Positions 7,932-16,364 of a stretch of DNA of 64,000 bases are shown piece by piece. Made by a program: the position numbers and the translations under genes. The DNA is from JANXQE01 sp035651635 (GTDB lineage: Bacteria > Verrucomicrobiota > Verrucomicrobiia > Limisphaerales > UBA8199). Position 1 is the stretch's first letter; each line of letters begins with the position of its first letter. Below the pieces are notes generated by a model. The model had not been told where the DNA came from. It saw nothing but the letters and a program-made list of their open reading frames with translations, and searched no databases. The stretch spans positions 1 through 64,000 of the forward strand of contig DASRFK010000181.1 in the NCBI GenBank assembly GCA_035651635.1. Direction: 5' to 3'.

Positions 7932-10649
7932 CTAGGAGGTGACCCCCAACAGGCCGCGCGTGAACTGGAAATCAACCAATCCAGAGGCATTGGCCGACGG
8001 GTGATGCCTTGATTCAGCAACCGAGACCAGGAGTTGTTCCAGCGCTCGGGAATCGTGAGCAGCGTCGTCTGTCAGAAACAAATCGAGTTCCTCTGAAGCA
8101 AGGATTGCTCGCTGTGAAGACTCGGCAATTTGAATCACCGGCAGCAGCGGATGGCCTTGACGGCTGTGCTCCACAACAACTGCCAACACAAGATGCGCCC
8201 CACAGGCGCCGATCCCCGTCAAGTTCTCAACCCAATGATCGGTTTCGCTGTTGATGATGTGCAGTCCGGGTCCCCTCATGCTTTGGCCGTAGTCCAGGGT
8301 AGGGCGTGGGGCTGCAGCGCCAAGAACACGCGAAGAAAAGGACGGGTTGGCCAGCAAACCGTCGCCCTCTGGAACCAGGACGGATCCACCGCTCTCGATG
8401 ACTGCTTCGCATACGTTTGCCAATGTGGCGCCGGTTGTTTCGCCCACCGGACCGGCGCTCATTATTCCCAGGGCCAGCGCACCCAGATCAGCCGCGATGC
8501 GTTCGGCCGGCTGAAGCGCTGCAACCGTGCCAGCAAACCAGGCTTCAATTTTATCGAGCACCCGGGCGATGCCGCCATCCAGTTGGACGCTGGCCCAGCC
8601 GAAACGCTCAGGGTCGAGACCCGCGGATCGCAACTGCTCGCGTACCGCGTCATTGGTGGTCTTTTCGCAGCCATGTTCGAGCAAGAGCGCAGCAGCGACA
8701 TTCGGATGCGTGAGATAGCCGCGAAACGAGCGGCCGAGCAACCGGAACAGCGACTCTCCTGAAGAGCCGCAGCCCTCAGAATGGGCGAGCGCTTCAAACC
8801 GGGAAATGCCATGAGCGTGGCGGGCTTGGTTCTCATTCAAACGTTGCGCCGCCAACCGCGCAATCTGCGCCGAGCACAAACTGGTTGGCAGCACCAGGCC
8901 GAGCCTTTCCGTGGCAAACCCCTTTTCGGTTTTAAAGAGTCGCAGCGGCACTCGTTTTGGCGGCCCTGGTGAACTCGTGGCAAGTCGCAAAGGCACACCG
9001 TCCGGCGCGGCCCGCTGGCGCAGCTCGGCAAGGCGCGAAGCATCGGTCTGTGGCCAATTCCGCCAAAGCGACACCTGTGAATGGCCGGCGTGTTCGCCCT
9101 TGGTCTTTTCGCCCGAGGCAGTCTCGAGCATTAACGCAAAGGATTCCGACGCGAGCGCCTCCATGGGCTCGCCATCGAGGTAGCGCCCGGCGTTGATATC
9201 CATTTCACGAATCAGCAACTGATGCCGGCGAGTCGTCGTCGTGACTTTCAGGGTGGGCACGAAAGGGAAATTAGTAACTGAGCCGTTGCCGGTGACGAAG
9301 AGAATCAAGTTGCAACCCATGGCCACCTGGCCGGCAATGCCTTCCAGGTCGTTGCCCGGGCCGTTCATGAAAATAAACCCTGGCTTGCCGATATCTCGCG
9401 CGGGTTGCGCGTACTCAATAACCGCTTCAAGACGTGTTCGCGGATCCTTCTTATGCACGGCGCCCAGGGACTTGAGGGCGATATTATAAAGACCGCGCGC
9501 CTTGTTTCCGCCGCTGGGATTGCTTTCAGCCGTGACGCCGTGCCAGGAGAGATAACTTTTGAAGCGGTCAATGGCGCTGAGAAAGGCGCGGACCGTCGTG
9601 AGGTCCCGCACGCAGCGAAGCATGTACGCCTCGGCGCCCACGGCTTCGTCGGTCTCCGTCATTACCGCCGAGCCGCCCTGGCGGATGAGCTCATGCACCA
9701 TTGCCCCAGCCAGCGGGTTGCCCGAGACGCCGGAAAACGCGTCCGAGCCCCCGCATTGCAGGGCGACACGCAACTCACTCAAAGGCTGGCTCGTGCGCTG
9801 CTGTGCGGCGACCTGTGGCAGCCATCCGCGCACGATGCACTCGCCTTCAGCCAGGCTCGCGCCGAGTCCACCGCGCAGCGTGAGAAATTCGTGCGGCACG
9901 TCAATGAGCGGGTAGGCATTTTCCTGCATGAACGCGCGCACCCTCGCGTTTGTGATCGGTTCGACGCCGTAATCAACCGCGAGCACCGCGCCGACATTGG
10001 GGTGTACGATGAACCCGGCCAGCGCGCGCAGTACTTCCGCGGCGTTATGGGGCTCGCTGTTGCCGCCGCCTTCCGTGTGCGCGACGGGAACGATGCCATC
10101 AATTGAGGGATGGACGCCGGCCAGCGGTCGGAGCCGCTCGGCCAATTGCCGGGCAAAACTGGCCGTCCGTGACGTCGTACCGAGAATGAGGACATAATTG
10201 CGCGTGCCGACGCCGCGCTTTCCGGGACGCCGAAAACCGAGAAAAGTGCCAGGTTGCTGTGCGCGCTCCACCGGCGGGCCCGGGCGAAACGAGTGTTCGT
10301 CGAGGGTAAAAGGGGCGAGCAGATCCGAGAAGTTCGGGTCCTTGGGGAGTTTAGCGCCGTCGAGCTGCCGCACCGAAAGCGCGTCGAGCATCGATTGATT
10401 GCACACGTACTCACCGGGAGCGAGATCGCCAAGCGCGATTCCGAAAGGAAACCCCCAGGAAAGCAACGGCTGGCCCGCTGCAATTGGGCGCACGGCAAAG
10501 CGATGACCTTCAAGCACGGTATGCACAAGCACGACTGTTCCGACCGGAAACTTGATCTCAGTGCCGGCCTCCAAACGGCCGGTGGCAATCGCCACGTTAT
10601 CGCCCGGCGCAGGGAGTCGCGCGATTGCTTCAAAAAGATGGGCACTCAT
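7932..10649 (-). CDS. uxaA: UxaA-type altronate/galactarate dehydratase, double-length form (905 aa)
   Basis: Sugar-acid dehydratase of the UxaA/GarD family, which removes water from altronate or galactarate to give 2-keto-3-deoxy acids. Residues ~5-95 form the small N-terminal SAF-like domain and ~125-530 a complete core (GVGTRNYVLILGT, VAHTEGGGNSEP, QCGGSDAFSGVSGNP, MNGPGNDLEGIAGQ, ending GEKTKGEHAGHSQVSLWRNW). Normal family members stop about here. This one continues for ~375 residues with a second, diverged core copy: AHSEGCGSSGE matches HTEGGGNSEP, YLTHPNVAAALLLEHGCE matches FIVHPNVGAVLAVDYGVE, and MSAGPVGETTGATLANV replaces GGSDAFSGVSGN. The ATG at 10649 overlaps the stop of the upstream MFS gene by 4 bases, indicating one operon. 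The exact substrate is not shown. Confidence 0.88.
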   Translation of the reverse strand: MSAHLFEAIARLPAPGDNVAIATGRLEAGTEIKFPVGTVVLVHTVLEGHRFAVRPIAAGQPLLSWGFPFGIALGDLAPGEYVCNQSMLDALSVRQLDGAKLPKDPNFSDLLAPFTLDEHSFRPGPPVERAQQPGTFLGFRRPGKRGVGTRNYVLILGTTSRTASFARQLAERLRPLAGVHPSIDGIVPVAHTEGGGNSEPHNAAEVLRALAGFIVHPNVGAVLAVDYGVEPITNARVRAFMQENAYPLIDVPHEFLTLRGGLGASLAEGECIVRGWLPQVAAQQRTSQPLSELRVALQCGGSDAFSGVSGNPLAGAMVHELIRQGGSAVMTETDEAVGAEAYMLRCVRDLTTVRAFLSAIDRFKSYLSWHGVTAESNPSGGNKARGLYNIALKSLGAVHKKDPRTRLEAVIEYAQPARDIGKPGFIFMNGPGNDLEGIAGQVAMGCNLILFVTGNGSVTNFPFVPTLKVTTTTRRHQLLIREMDINAGRYLDGEPMEALASESFALMLETASGEKTKGEHAGHSQVSLWRNWPQTDASRLAELRQRAAPDGVPLRLATSSPGPPKRVPLRLFKTEKGFATERLGLVLPTSLCSAQIARLAAQRLNENQARHAHGISRFEALAHSEGCGSSGESLFRLLGRSFRGYLTHPNVAAALLLEHGCEKTTNDAVREQLRSAGLDPERFGWASVQLDGGIARVLDKIEAWFAGTVAALQPAERIAADLGALALGIMSAGPVGETTGATLANVCEAVIESGGSVLVPEGDGLLANPSFSSRVLGAAAPRPTLDYGQSMRGPGLHIINSETDHWVENLTGIGACGAHLVLAVVVEHSRQGHPLLPVIQIAESSQRAILASEELDLFLTDDAAHDSRALEQLLVSVAESRHHPSANASGLVDFQFTRGLLGVTS

Positions 10650-11899
10650 CGAGCCACTGGCTTCGCTTGTAATATGCAGGCGTAAAGCGAGGCGCCAATC
10701 AACACTACACCTGCTGAGACCGCAAAGGCCCAAAGAAAATGTCCGGTTTTCTGCACCACGAGCCCCGTGATGGCCGGCGCGGCCACTCCCGCCATATTGG
10801 CAAGGCAGTTCTGCAGTCCCGACCATCTTCCGACGCTCGCCGGCCCTGCGATCGTCTGGGTAAGTGCCCAGTGGCTGGAGGCAAAAATGCCGTAACAGAA
10901 ACAGGAAATCATCAGCAGCGAGATCGCCGCCGTCGAGCTACGGACCAGGCCGACGCCCACTACCAGCGTGGCGAGCGCCAATCCAATGGTTGTGCAGGCA
11001 CTGCGCACCCGGATTGGACTGGCGCCCGACGAAATCAAACGATCGGCCAGCCACCCGGCACTGCTCGTGGCTAAGGCCGTCACGCAGTAAGCCACGGCCG
11101 TGATCACGGCCATTTGGTCCATGGAAAACCCCCGTTCGCTAACCAGGTAGTATGGCAGCCAGGTGAGCAGAAAGTACCAGAAATAATTGCCACAAAAGTG
11201 GCCGGCGAAAGTGGCCCACGCCAGGCGGTGAGACAAAATCTCAGCAAAGCCGAGTCCTGCGCTGGAGGCGGGCCTGCTGGCAGCGTGGTCCTCGGGCATC
11301 CATTTGAACCAGGCCGGAACCCAGAGCAAGCTGCCCAGGCCTAAGACAATAAAAACCGGTCGCCAGCCATAGCGCGCCATGAGCATGCCGCCGGCCAGCA
11401 TTCCCAACGCGGGTCCAACTTTTGTGCCAGCGTCGATTAACCCGTTGGCCAGTCCTCGTTGCTGTTCGGAAAAATGGGCGGCCAGAATTTTGGAATAGCA
11501 TGGGTAGGCGACGGACTCACCGACACCCAAAAGGAGTCGCAGCGCGAACAAGGCGCCGAACGATTGGGCCAGTCCAGTGGCCGCTGTTGCGGCCGACCAC
11601 AGGCAAAAGCCGAACGCCATCACCCATTTTACCTCGTAGCGGTCCACCAGCCAGCCGGAACCAATTTGGAGGAGCGCGTAAGTCCAGAAAAACGCGGATA
11701 ACAATAAACCAAGCTGCGATGGAGCAATCGCGAGGTCGTTCTTCAGCAGCGGCGCCGCGGTTGAAAGACTGCCGCGGTCGATATAGTTAATGGCCACCGA
11801 CACCACCATCAGCGCTAGAATGGCGTGCAGGATTCCTGGAGAGCGGGGTTGAATCGCGTTCGGTGGGGCAGGGCGCTCCGGTGTAATGACGCGATTCAT
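10646..11899 (-). CDS. MFS sugar-acid transporter (ACS/ExuT-like)
   Basis: A 12-helix major facilitator protein, 417 residues, of the anion:cation symporter type that imports hexuronates, glucarate or similar acids. Evidence: the first helix with SVAINYIDRGSLSTAAPLL, the motif-A-like loop GWLVDRYEVKWVM, LLGVGESVAYPCYSKILAAHF typical of ExuT/GudP relatives, then the second half with WLPYYLVSERGFSMDQMA and GWLADRLI. The gene overlaps the downstream UxaA gene by 4 bases, so uptake and dehydration of a sugar acid are very likely coupled. Start at 11899 is the only ATG before helix 1; no strong ribosome binding site is visible. Divergent from the lipoprotein gene at 12092. Confidence 0.88.
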   Translation of the reverse strand: MNRVITPERPAPPNAIQPRSPGILHAILALMVVSVAINYIDRGSLSTAAPLLKNDLAIAPSQLGLLLSAFFWTYALLQIGSGWLVDRYEVKWVMAFGFCLWSAATAATGLAQSFGALFALRLLLGVGESVAYPCYSKILAAHFSEQQRGLANGLIDAGTKVGPALGMLAGGMLMARYGWRPVFIVLGLGSLLWVPAWFKWMPEDHAASRPASSAGLGFAEILSHRLAWATFAGHFCGNYFWYFLLTWLPYYLVSERGFSMDQMAVITAVAYCVTALATSSAGWLADRLISSGASPIRVRSACTTIGLALATLVVGVGLVRSSTAAISLLMISCFCYGIFASSHWALTQTIAGPASVGRWSGLQNCLANMAGVAAPAITGLVVQKTGHFLWAFAVSAGVVLIGASLYACILQAKPVAR

Positions 11900-12091
11900 G
11901 CCTCCTTATAGAGCCTCGTACCTGAGCCACAAGCAATGCCCTTTTTGCTCGCCCCTGTCGGTCCTTGGCCAGAGTCCCGACAGCTGATAATCACGACGGA
12001 ACCAGGGTTCAGTTGGAGCAGGCATTTTTTCTGGCCATCATGGACCGCCTGGCTTAACACTGCGAGAACCTGGCAAACCAAAGCAACTACC

Positions 12092-12841
12092 ATGAAACCA
12101 AATCTCCACGTTTGTCTGACCCTTTCGGCAGCGGTCGCGCTCAGTTCGGTGTTATTGGGAAGCGGTTGTGCTTCCAATAGCACCAAGCCGGCGGCTGCTG
12201 ATTCGACAACTCCAACTCCAACTTCAAATCGCTTTGTGGCGACCGACGGCAGGATTATTGACATTGGAAAGTCGGGATCTGCCGACGGCGGTATGCGCTA
12301 CAACAATCCACACTTGGAAAAGGGCAAATGTTGGGTCGCCGACGGATTTAACTTCAACGGCTATGATACGCTCTACATCGCGCCGACGCTTTCCACGGCC
12401 AAATTCCCGGACAAACCTGAAGACACGAAGGTACATGAACTGGCAAAGAACAACCTGGCGCTCGAGCTCAGCCGGATGATCGGCACGAGAGGGATTTTTG
12501 CCAAGGTGGTGACGCAGGAGTCAGAACTCAAGCCGGGCGCGAAAGTCTTAAAAATGGAAAACACCATCACCGAGTTCAGCAAAGGGGGTGGGGCAGGCCG
12601 CTATTTTGGCGGGCTGTACGGCGGCGGTCAACCGGTCCTGCGGGTTCAAGGCAGGATGAGTGACGGCGAAAAAACGATGTTCAGCTATGAAGCCCGGCGC
12701 AGCGGCACCTCGGCCGGGGCACGCATGGGAGGCGCGTTCATGAAAGACGAAGATATACAGATTGAGGATGTGCGCAGCATGGCGCTGGATTTGAGCGATT
12801 TTATGGCGGCCATCGCTGGCAAGTACCCGCCGAAAAACTAA
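12092..12841 (+). CDS. putative lipoprotein, DUF4410-like
   Basis: Exported lipoprotein of unknown role, 249 residues. ATG at 12092 gives a short basic start, a hydrophobic stretch and the lipobox LLGSGC (Cys ~28); a longer in-frame extension to 11936 would hide it. The mature part has YDTLYIAPTLSTAKF, LELSRMIGTRGIFAKVV and VLKMENTITEFSKGGGAGRYFGG, a layout that resembles DUF4410/LPS-assembly-related small lipoproteins; the resemblance is by eye only. The glycine-rich segment RYFGGLYGGG is followed by a strand resembling VQGRMSDGEKTMFSYEARR. Stands alone between the divergent sugar-acid operon and a small hypothetical gene. Confidence 0.7.
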   Translation: MKPNLHVCLTLSAAVALSSVLLGSGCASNSTKPAAADSTTPTPTSNRFVATDGRIIDIGKSGSADGGMRYNNPHLEKGKCWVADGFNFNGYDTLYIAPTLSTAKFPDKPEDTKVHELAKNNLALELSRMIGTRGIFAKVVTQESELKPGAKVLKMENTITEFSKGGGAGRYFGGLYGGGQPVLRVQGRMSDGEKTMFSYEARRSGTSAGARMGGAFMKDEDIQIEDVRSMALDLSDFMAAIAGKYPPKN

Positions 12842-12957
12842 GATAACGTGTGAAGGCTGATTCGGGCACGAATCCGGCGAAGCATTTCCATCCGTGATGC
12901 TCCGCCGGAATCGCGCCCGGCACCTTGAATGTCGGCCCCCAGTGAGTATCTTGCTGG

Positions 12958-13179
12958 ATGGCCTCCCTGGACACCCGAACCGCGAGGCGCGTGCTTCGGC
13001 ACCGCCGCTCCCGCACCTACTTCAAGGACGGAGCCTGGACGGCAGACATAGACGAAGCGACGGAGTTTCCGAACGTGCGTGAGATCGCCGAGACTTGTGT
13101 GCGGCACCAACTGCGTGAAGTGGATCTGGTGCTAAGTTCTGGCGCAGGCCTCATGGAGTTGACGATCCAGTTCAGCTAG
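12958..13179 (+). CDS. small hypothetical protein (73 aa)
   Basis: Not recognised as a named family. Sequence features: basic start (DTRTARRVLRHRRSRTYF), then KDGAWTADIDEATEFPNVRE, IAETCVRHQLREVDLVLSSG. The K-DG-W-T...EA..F pattern followed by a helix and a strand is of a type I associate with small uncharacterised Verrucomicrobiota proteins, which supports it as a real gene. No signal peptide or membrane segment. It lies 116 bases after the lipoprotein gene in the same direction and is followed by a dispersed palindromic repeat at 13201. Confidence 0.55.
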   Translation: MASLDTRTARRVLRHRRSRTYFKDGAWTADIDEATEFPNVREIAETCVRHQLREVDLVLSSGAGLMELTIQFS

Positions 13180-13200
13180 CCTCACGCGGCATCTTTTGTC

Positions 13201-13322
13201 GTAGCGCAGACTTTCCAGTCGACTTTCAGTCTGCGAAGCGCCCAAACCACTCGGTGCTCCCTCAGTTCTGCACGAAGCCGACTGAAAGTCGGCGATACAG
13301 CAGGCGAGAACGCCTGCGCTAC
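13201..13322. repeat. dispersed palindromic repeat, GTAG...CTAC family, copy 1
   Basis: Begins GTAGCGCAGAC and ends CGCCTGCGCTAC, so the two ends are inverted copies of each other. Inside are short palindromes (ACTTTCAGTCTGC, GCCGACTGAAAGTCGGC, GCAGGCGAGAACGCCTGC). Related copies are at 18865-19015 and 35464-35616. No open frame; looks like a non-autonomous REP-type element. Confidence 0.75.
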
Positions 13323-13472
13323 GAGCGGCGGGGCGGGGCGGCGCGCCGGTCCTATCCTTTAGACGGTTCTTAAATTCTCCTCGCCGGATTTGATCCGGTT
13401 GGGCTATTGATTGGGTATGATCGCACACCGCCCGCCCCCGTGCACAATCAAATGAGCCGCTCAGAATTTTGA

Positions 13473-14843
13473 ATGAAAAAATCAGGCTCGACCGGAACCC
13501 GCATTTTGATCGCCGACGACCAGGCGGACGTTCGCGAAGCGCTCATCTTGCTCTTCAAGACGGAAGGGTACTCTTGCGAGGCGGTGGACTCCCCGGGGCA
13601 AGTTCTCGACTTGCTGCGCAAGGAAGAGTTTTCGCTGGTGCTGATGGATCTGAATTATTCCCGGGATACGACGTCGGGCCAGGAAGGCATTGAGTTGCTC
13701 CCGCGGGTCCAGGAGCTGGACCCAAACGTGCCCGTAGTGGTCATGACGGCTTGGGCGAATGTGGACCTGGCGGTTGAGGCGATGCGCCGCGGGGCGCGCG
13801 ATTTTGTGCAAAAGCCCTGGGACAATGTCCGGCTTCTGACCATCGTGCGGAGTCAGATCGACTACTGCCACGCGTTGAGGAAAGGCAAGCGCCTGGAAGC
13901 CGAAAACGAAATGCTTCGCGGGCGGCCACGGCTAAATCTTATCGCCGGGTCACCCGCGATGCGGCCTGTCCTTGAATTGATTGAGCGCGTAGGACCTTCG
14001 GACGCCAACGTATTGATTACCGGTGAGAGCGGCACCGGAAAAGGGCTCGTGGCCGGTGTTTTGCACGCGGTTTCCGGCAGGACCAGGAAACCACTGGTAA
14101 CGGTGAATACCGGCGGTCTGTCCGAAGGAATTTTTGAAAGCGAGGTGTTCGGACACGTGAAAGGCGCTTTCACGGATGCCAAGACCGATCGCGTGGGACG
14201 ATTCGAGTTGGCGGATGGCGGAACGCTTTTTTTGGACGAAATCGCCAATGTGCCAATGAAACATCAAGCCAAGCTGCTGAGCGCCATTGAAACGGGGAAG
14301 TTCGAGCGAGTGGGTTCCTCGCGCACCATCCAAGTGGACGTTCGAGTCATTTCCGCCACCAATGCGGACTTGCGAGCCGAGATCGGCGCGGGCCGATTTC
14401 GAGCCGATCTGCTGTTTCGTCTGAACACCGTCGAGATCGATTTGCCCCCTCTGCGGGATCGGCGGGAAGATATCTCGACGCTGGCCAAATTCTTTCTCGA
14501 CCAGCACGTGCAGCGTTATCGCAAGCGCCTGGCGGGTTTTGATGAGAACTCAATGTGTGCCCTCGCGGCCCATTCCTGGCCGGGCAACATCCGTGAGCTC
14601 AACCATGTCGTGGAACGGGCGGTTTTGATGGCCCAAGGTGATACGGTGCGAGTGGGTGATCTAGGCTTGCAGGAGGGTAGCAACCCTTCGCGCGTCCTGG
14701 AAGAAATGAGCATGGAAGAAGTGGAAAAACTTTTGATCAAAAAAACCCTCCTGCGCTTCGAGGGCAATGCCCGCAAAGCCGCCGAATCTTTGGGCCTCAG
14801 CCGGAGCGCGTTTTATCGGCGGCTCGAGAAGTTCAATCTTTGA
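13473..14843 (+). CDS. sigma-54-dependent response regulator (NtrC family)
   Basis: Two-component regulator that activates sigma-54 promoters. Residues ~9-125 form the receiver domain with acidic pocket (ADDQ), phospho-acceptor Asp59 (LVLMDLNYS), Thr (VMTAW) and Lys (VQKPW). Residues ~150-390 form the AAA+ domain: Walker A GESGTGKG near 184, GHVKGAFTDAK near 231, Walker B GTLFLDEIA, sensor regions and the R-finger segment. The sigma-54 contact loop reads GAFTDA instead of GAFTGA, a variant known in other family members. A Fis-type helix-turn-helix ends the protein (NARKAAESLGLSRSAFYRRL). The stop overlaps the start of the histidine kinase gene, indicating translational coupling. A matching sigma-54 promoter lies at 16285, before the ABC permease gene, which is the likely target. 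Confidence 0.93.
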   Translation: MKKSGSTGTRILIADDQADVREALILLFKTEGYSCEAVDSPGQVLDLLRKEEFSLVLMDLNYSRDTTSGQEGIELLPRVQELDPNVPVVVMTAWANVDLAVEAMRRGARDFVQKPWDNVRLLTIVRSQIDYCHALRKGKRLEAENEMLRGRPRLNLIAGSPAMRPVLELIERVGPSDANVLITGESGTGKGLVAGVLHAVSGRTRKPLVTVNTGGLSEGIFESEVFGHVKGAFTDAKTDRVGRFELADGGTLFLDEIANVPMKHQAKLLSAIETGKFERVGSSRTIQVDVRVISATNADLRAEIGAGRFRADLLFRLNTVEIDLPPLRDRREDISTLAKFFLDQHVQRYRKRLAGFDENSMCALAAHSWPGNIRELNHVVERAVLMAQGDTVRVGDLGLQEGSNPSRVLEEMSMEEVEKLLIKKTLLRFEGNARKAAESLGLSRSAFYRRLEKFNL

Positions 14844-16159
14844 TCAAACCTCTCAAACACGAACATCGGATCCTGGTGATGGCGCTACTGGCCGGACTTC
14901 CGGCCACGGCCGTGGCGCTGGCTTTCCTCTGGCTGGGATCCTACAGCCAGCAGACCCGGTGGACCGTGATGATCGTCCTTATGGTTGCCTGGCTCGGGTG
15001 CTCTCTTTCCGTGGTGGGCAAAGTCAGGTTCCCGCTTCAGACCATCTCGAATTTATTGGCCGCCATCCGCGAAGGGGATTATTCCATCCGCGCCCGCGGC
15101 GGGAGGCGGGAAGATGCCCTGGGGGAAGTCATCATCGAAGTGAATGCCCTGGGTGAAAACCTTCGGCAACAGCGATTGTCGGCGTTGGAAGCGACCGCTT
15201 TGCTCAGCAAAGTCATGACCGAGATCGAAGTAGCAGTCTTCACCTTCGATGGCGGACAAAAACTGCGGCTGGTTAACCGCGCCGGGGAGCGGTTGCTCGG
15301 CAAACCTGGGGAACGCCTGCTCGATCGCAGCGCCCAGGAACTGGGCCTCGCCGACTGCTTACAGGGAGCGGCTTCCCAGACGATGGAAATTATGTTGCCG
15401 GGCGGCACCGGGCGTTGGGCTCTTCGCCGGACGACTTTCCGGGAGCACGGCATGCCGCATACGTTGATCGTATTAACGGATCTAAGCCGGGTACTGCGGG
15501 AGGAGGAGCGCGAAGCCTGGCAGCGCCTGCTGCGCGTTCTGGCCCATGAACTCAACAACTCTCTGGCGCCGATTAAATCCATTGCCGGCACAATGACCGA
15601 GCTTCTCAAACGCCGGCCGCGAAGCGAAGATTGGGAACAAGACATGCAGCGCGGGCTGGAGGTTATCTCGAGCCGCACCGAAGCCCTGAATCGTTTTGTG
15701 GCCTCTTACACGCAACTCGCGCGGCTGCCTCAGCCCCGTCTCGGACCAGTTGACGTTGGCAACTGGGTCCACCGGGTGGCTCGACTCGAAACACGGCTCC
15801 AGGTGGCGGTCCAGGCCGGACCTCCACTAAGCATCAAAGCCGATGGCGACCTGCTCGATCAATTGCTGATCAACCTGGTGCGCAACGCTGCCGATGCTTC
15901 GCTGGAAACCAAGGGAACGGTTACCGTCCGCTGGGTGTCCGCTCGACCCACTCTGGAGGTTATCGTCGAGGACGAAGGCGCGGGATTGTCGAATTCGGCC
16001 AATTTGTTTGTGCCCTTTTTCACAACCAAAAAGTCCGGCTCCGGCATCGGCTTGGTCCTCAGCCGCCAGATCGCCGAAGCCCACGGCGGCTCGGTCACGT
16101 TGGAAAATCGGAAAGACCGTGAGGGTTGCCGTGCCAGGCTGCGCTTGCCGATCGAGTAG
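14840..16159 (+). CDS. NtrY-like membrane sensor histidine kinase
   Basis: Sensor kinase partner of the preceding regulator. Two membrane helices near the N-terminus (MALLAGLPATAVALAFLWLG and WTVMIVLMVAWLGCSLSVV) have almost no periplasmic loop between them, so it may sense a membrane or cytoplasmic signal. A HAMP-like linker (~60-105), a PAS-like segment (~118-215), then the HisKA box VLAHELNNSLAPIKSIAG (His about 236), N box LLINLVRNAADAS, G1 DEGAG and G2 GSGIGLVLS. All catalytic elements are present. The start is TTG at 14840, overlapping the regulator stop by 4 bases; no other start fits before the first helix. NtrY-type kinases commonly pair with NtrC-type regulators. Confidence 0.92.
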   Translation: MIKPLKHEHRILVMALLAGLPATAVALAFLWLGSYSQQTRWTVMIVLMVAWLGCSLSVVGKVRFPLQTISNLLAAIREGDYSIRARGGRREDALGEVIIEVNALGENLRQQRLSALEATALLSKVMTEIEVAVFTFDGGQKLRLVNRAGERLLGKPGERLLDRSAQELGLADCLQGAASQTMEIMLPGGTGRWALRRTTFREHGMPHTLIVLTDLSRVLREEEREAWQRLLRVLAHELNNSLAPIKSIAGTMTELLKRRPRSEDWEQDMQRGLEVISSRTEALNRFVASYTQLARLPQPRLGPVDVGNWVHRVARLETRLQVAVQAGPPLSIKADGDLLDQLLINLVRNAADASLETKGTVTVRWVSARPTLEVIVEDEGAGLSNSANLFVPFFTTKKSGSGIGLVLSRQIAEAHGGSVTLENRKDREGCRARLRLPIE

Positions 16160-16172
16160 CCCTGTTGTCTTT

Positions 16173-16199
16173 TCCCATTAGTGGGATCGCCGTTTCCCA
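16173..16199. promoter_or_regulatory. palindromic TCCCA/TGGGA sites, possible activator binding sites
   Basis: TCCCATTAGTGGGA at 16173-16186 is a perfect inverted repeat, and TGGGA...TCCCA (16182-16199) forms a second overlapping one. They lie 88-125 bases upstream of the sigma-54 promoter, the usual distance for an enhancer bound by an NtrC-type regulator. The first palindrome could instead be a weak terminator of the kinase operon. Confidence 0.45.
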
Positions 16200-16284
16200 T
16201 CTTTGATTCCGGGACAATTGGCCCGAATTAAACGAACATGCGCTAATGTTATATATCCCAATAACTTACACCAGACGGAGCGAG

Positions 16285-16300
16285 TTGGCACCATCTTTGC
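16285..16300 (+). promoter_or_regulatory. sigma-54 (-24/-12) promoter
   Basis: TTGGCACCATCTTTGC matches the sigma-54 consensus TGGCAC-N5-TTGC with the required GG-N10-GC spacing (GG 16287-16288, GC 16299-16300). The predicted transcription start is near 16312, about 50 bases before the permease ATG at 16365. The adjacent upstream operon encodes a sigma-54 activator, which makes chance occurrence less likely. Confidence 0.75.
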
Positions 16301-16364
16301 CTATGTCACTGGAGTTCGAAGACAACCCAAAGTCGCCTGTTGTCACAGTCACAATCTGCCGCTC

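Noticed and set aside
16203..16364. Longer N-terminus of permease 1
   Set aside because: This stretch carries the sigma-54 promoter, and homologues start at MNDLKFAFRQLL.
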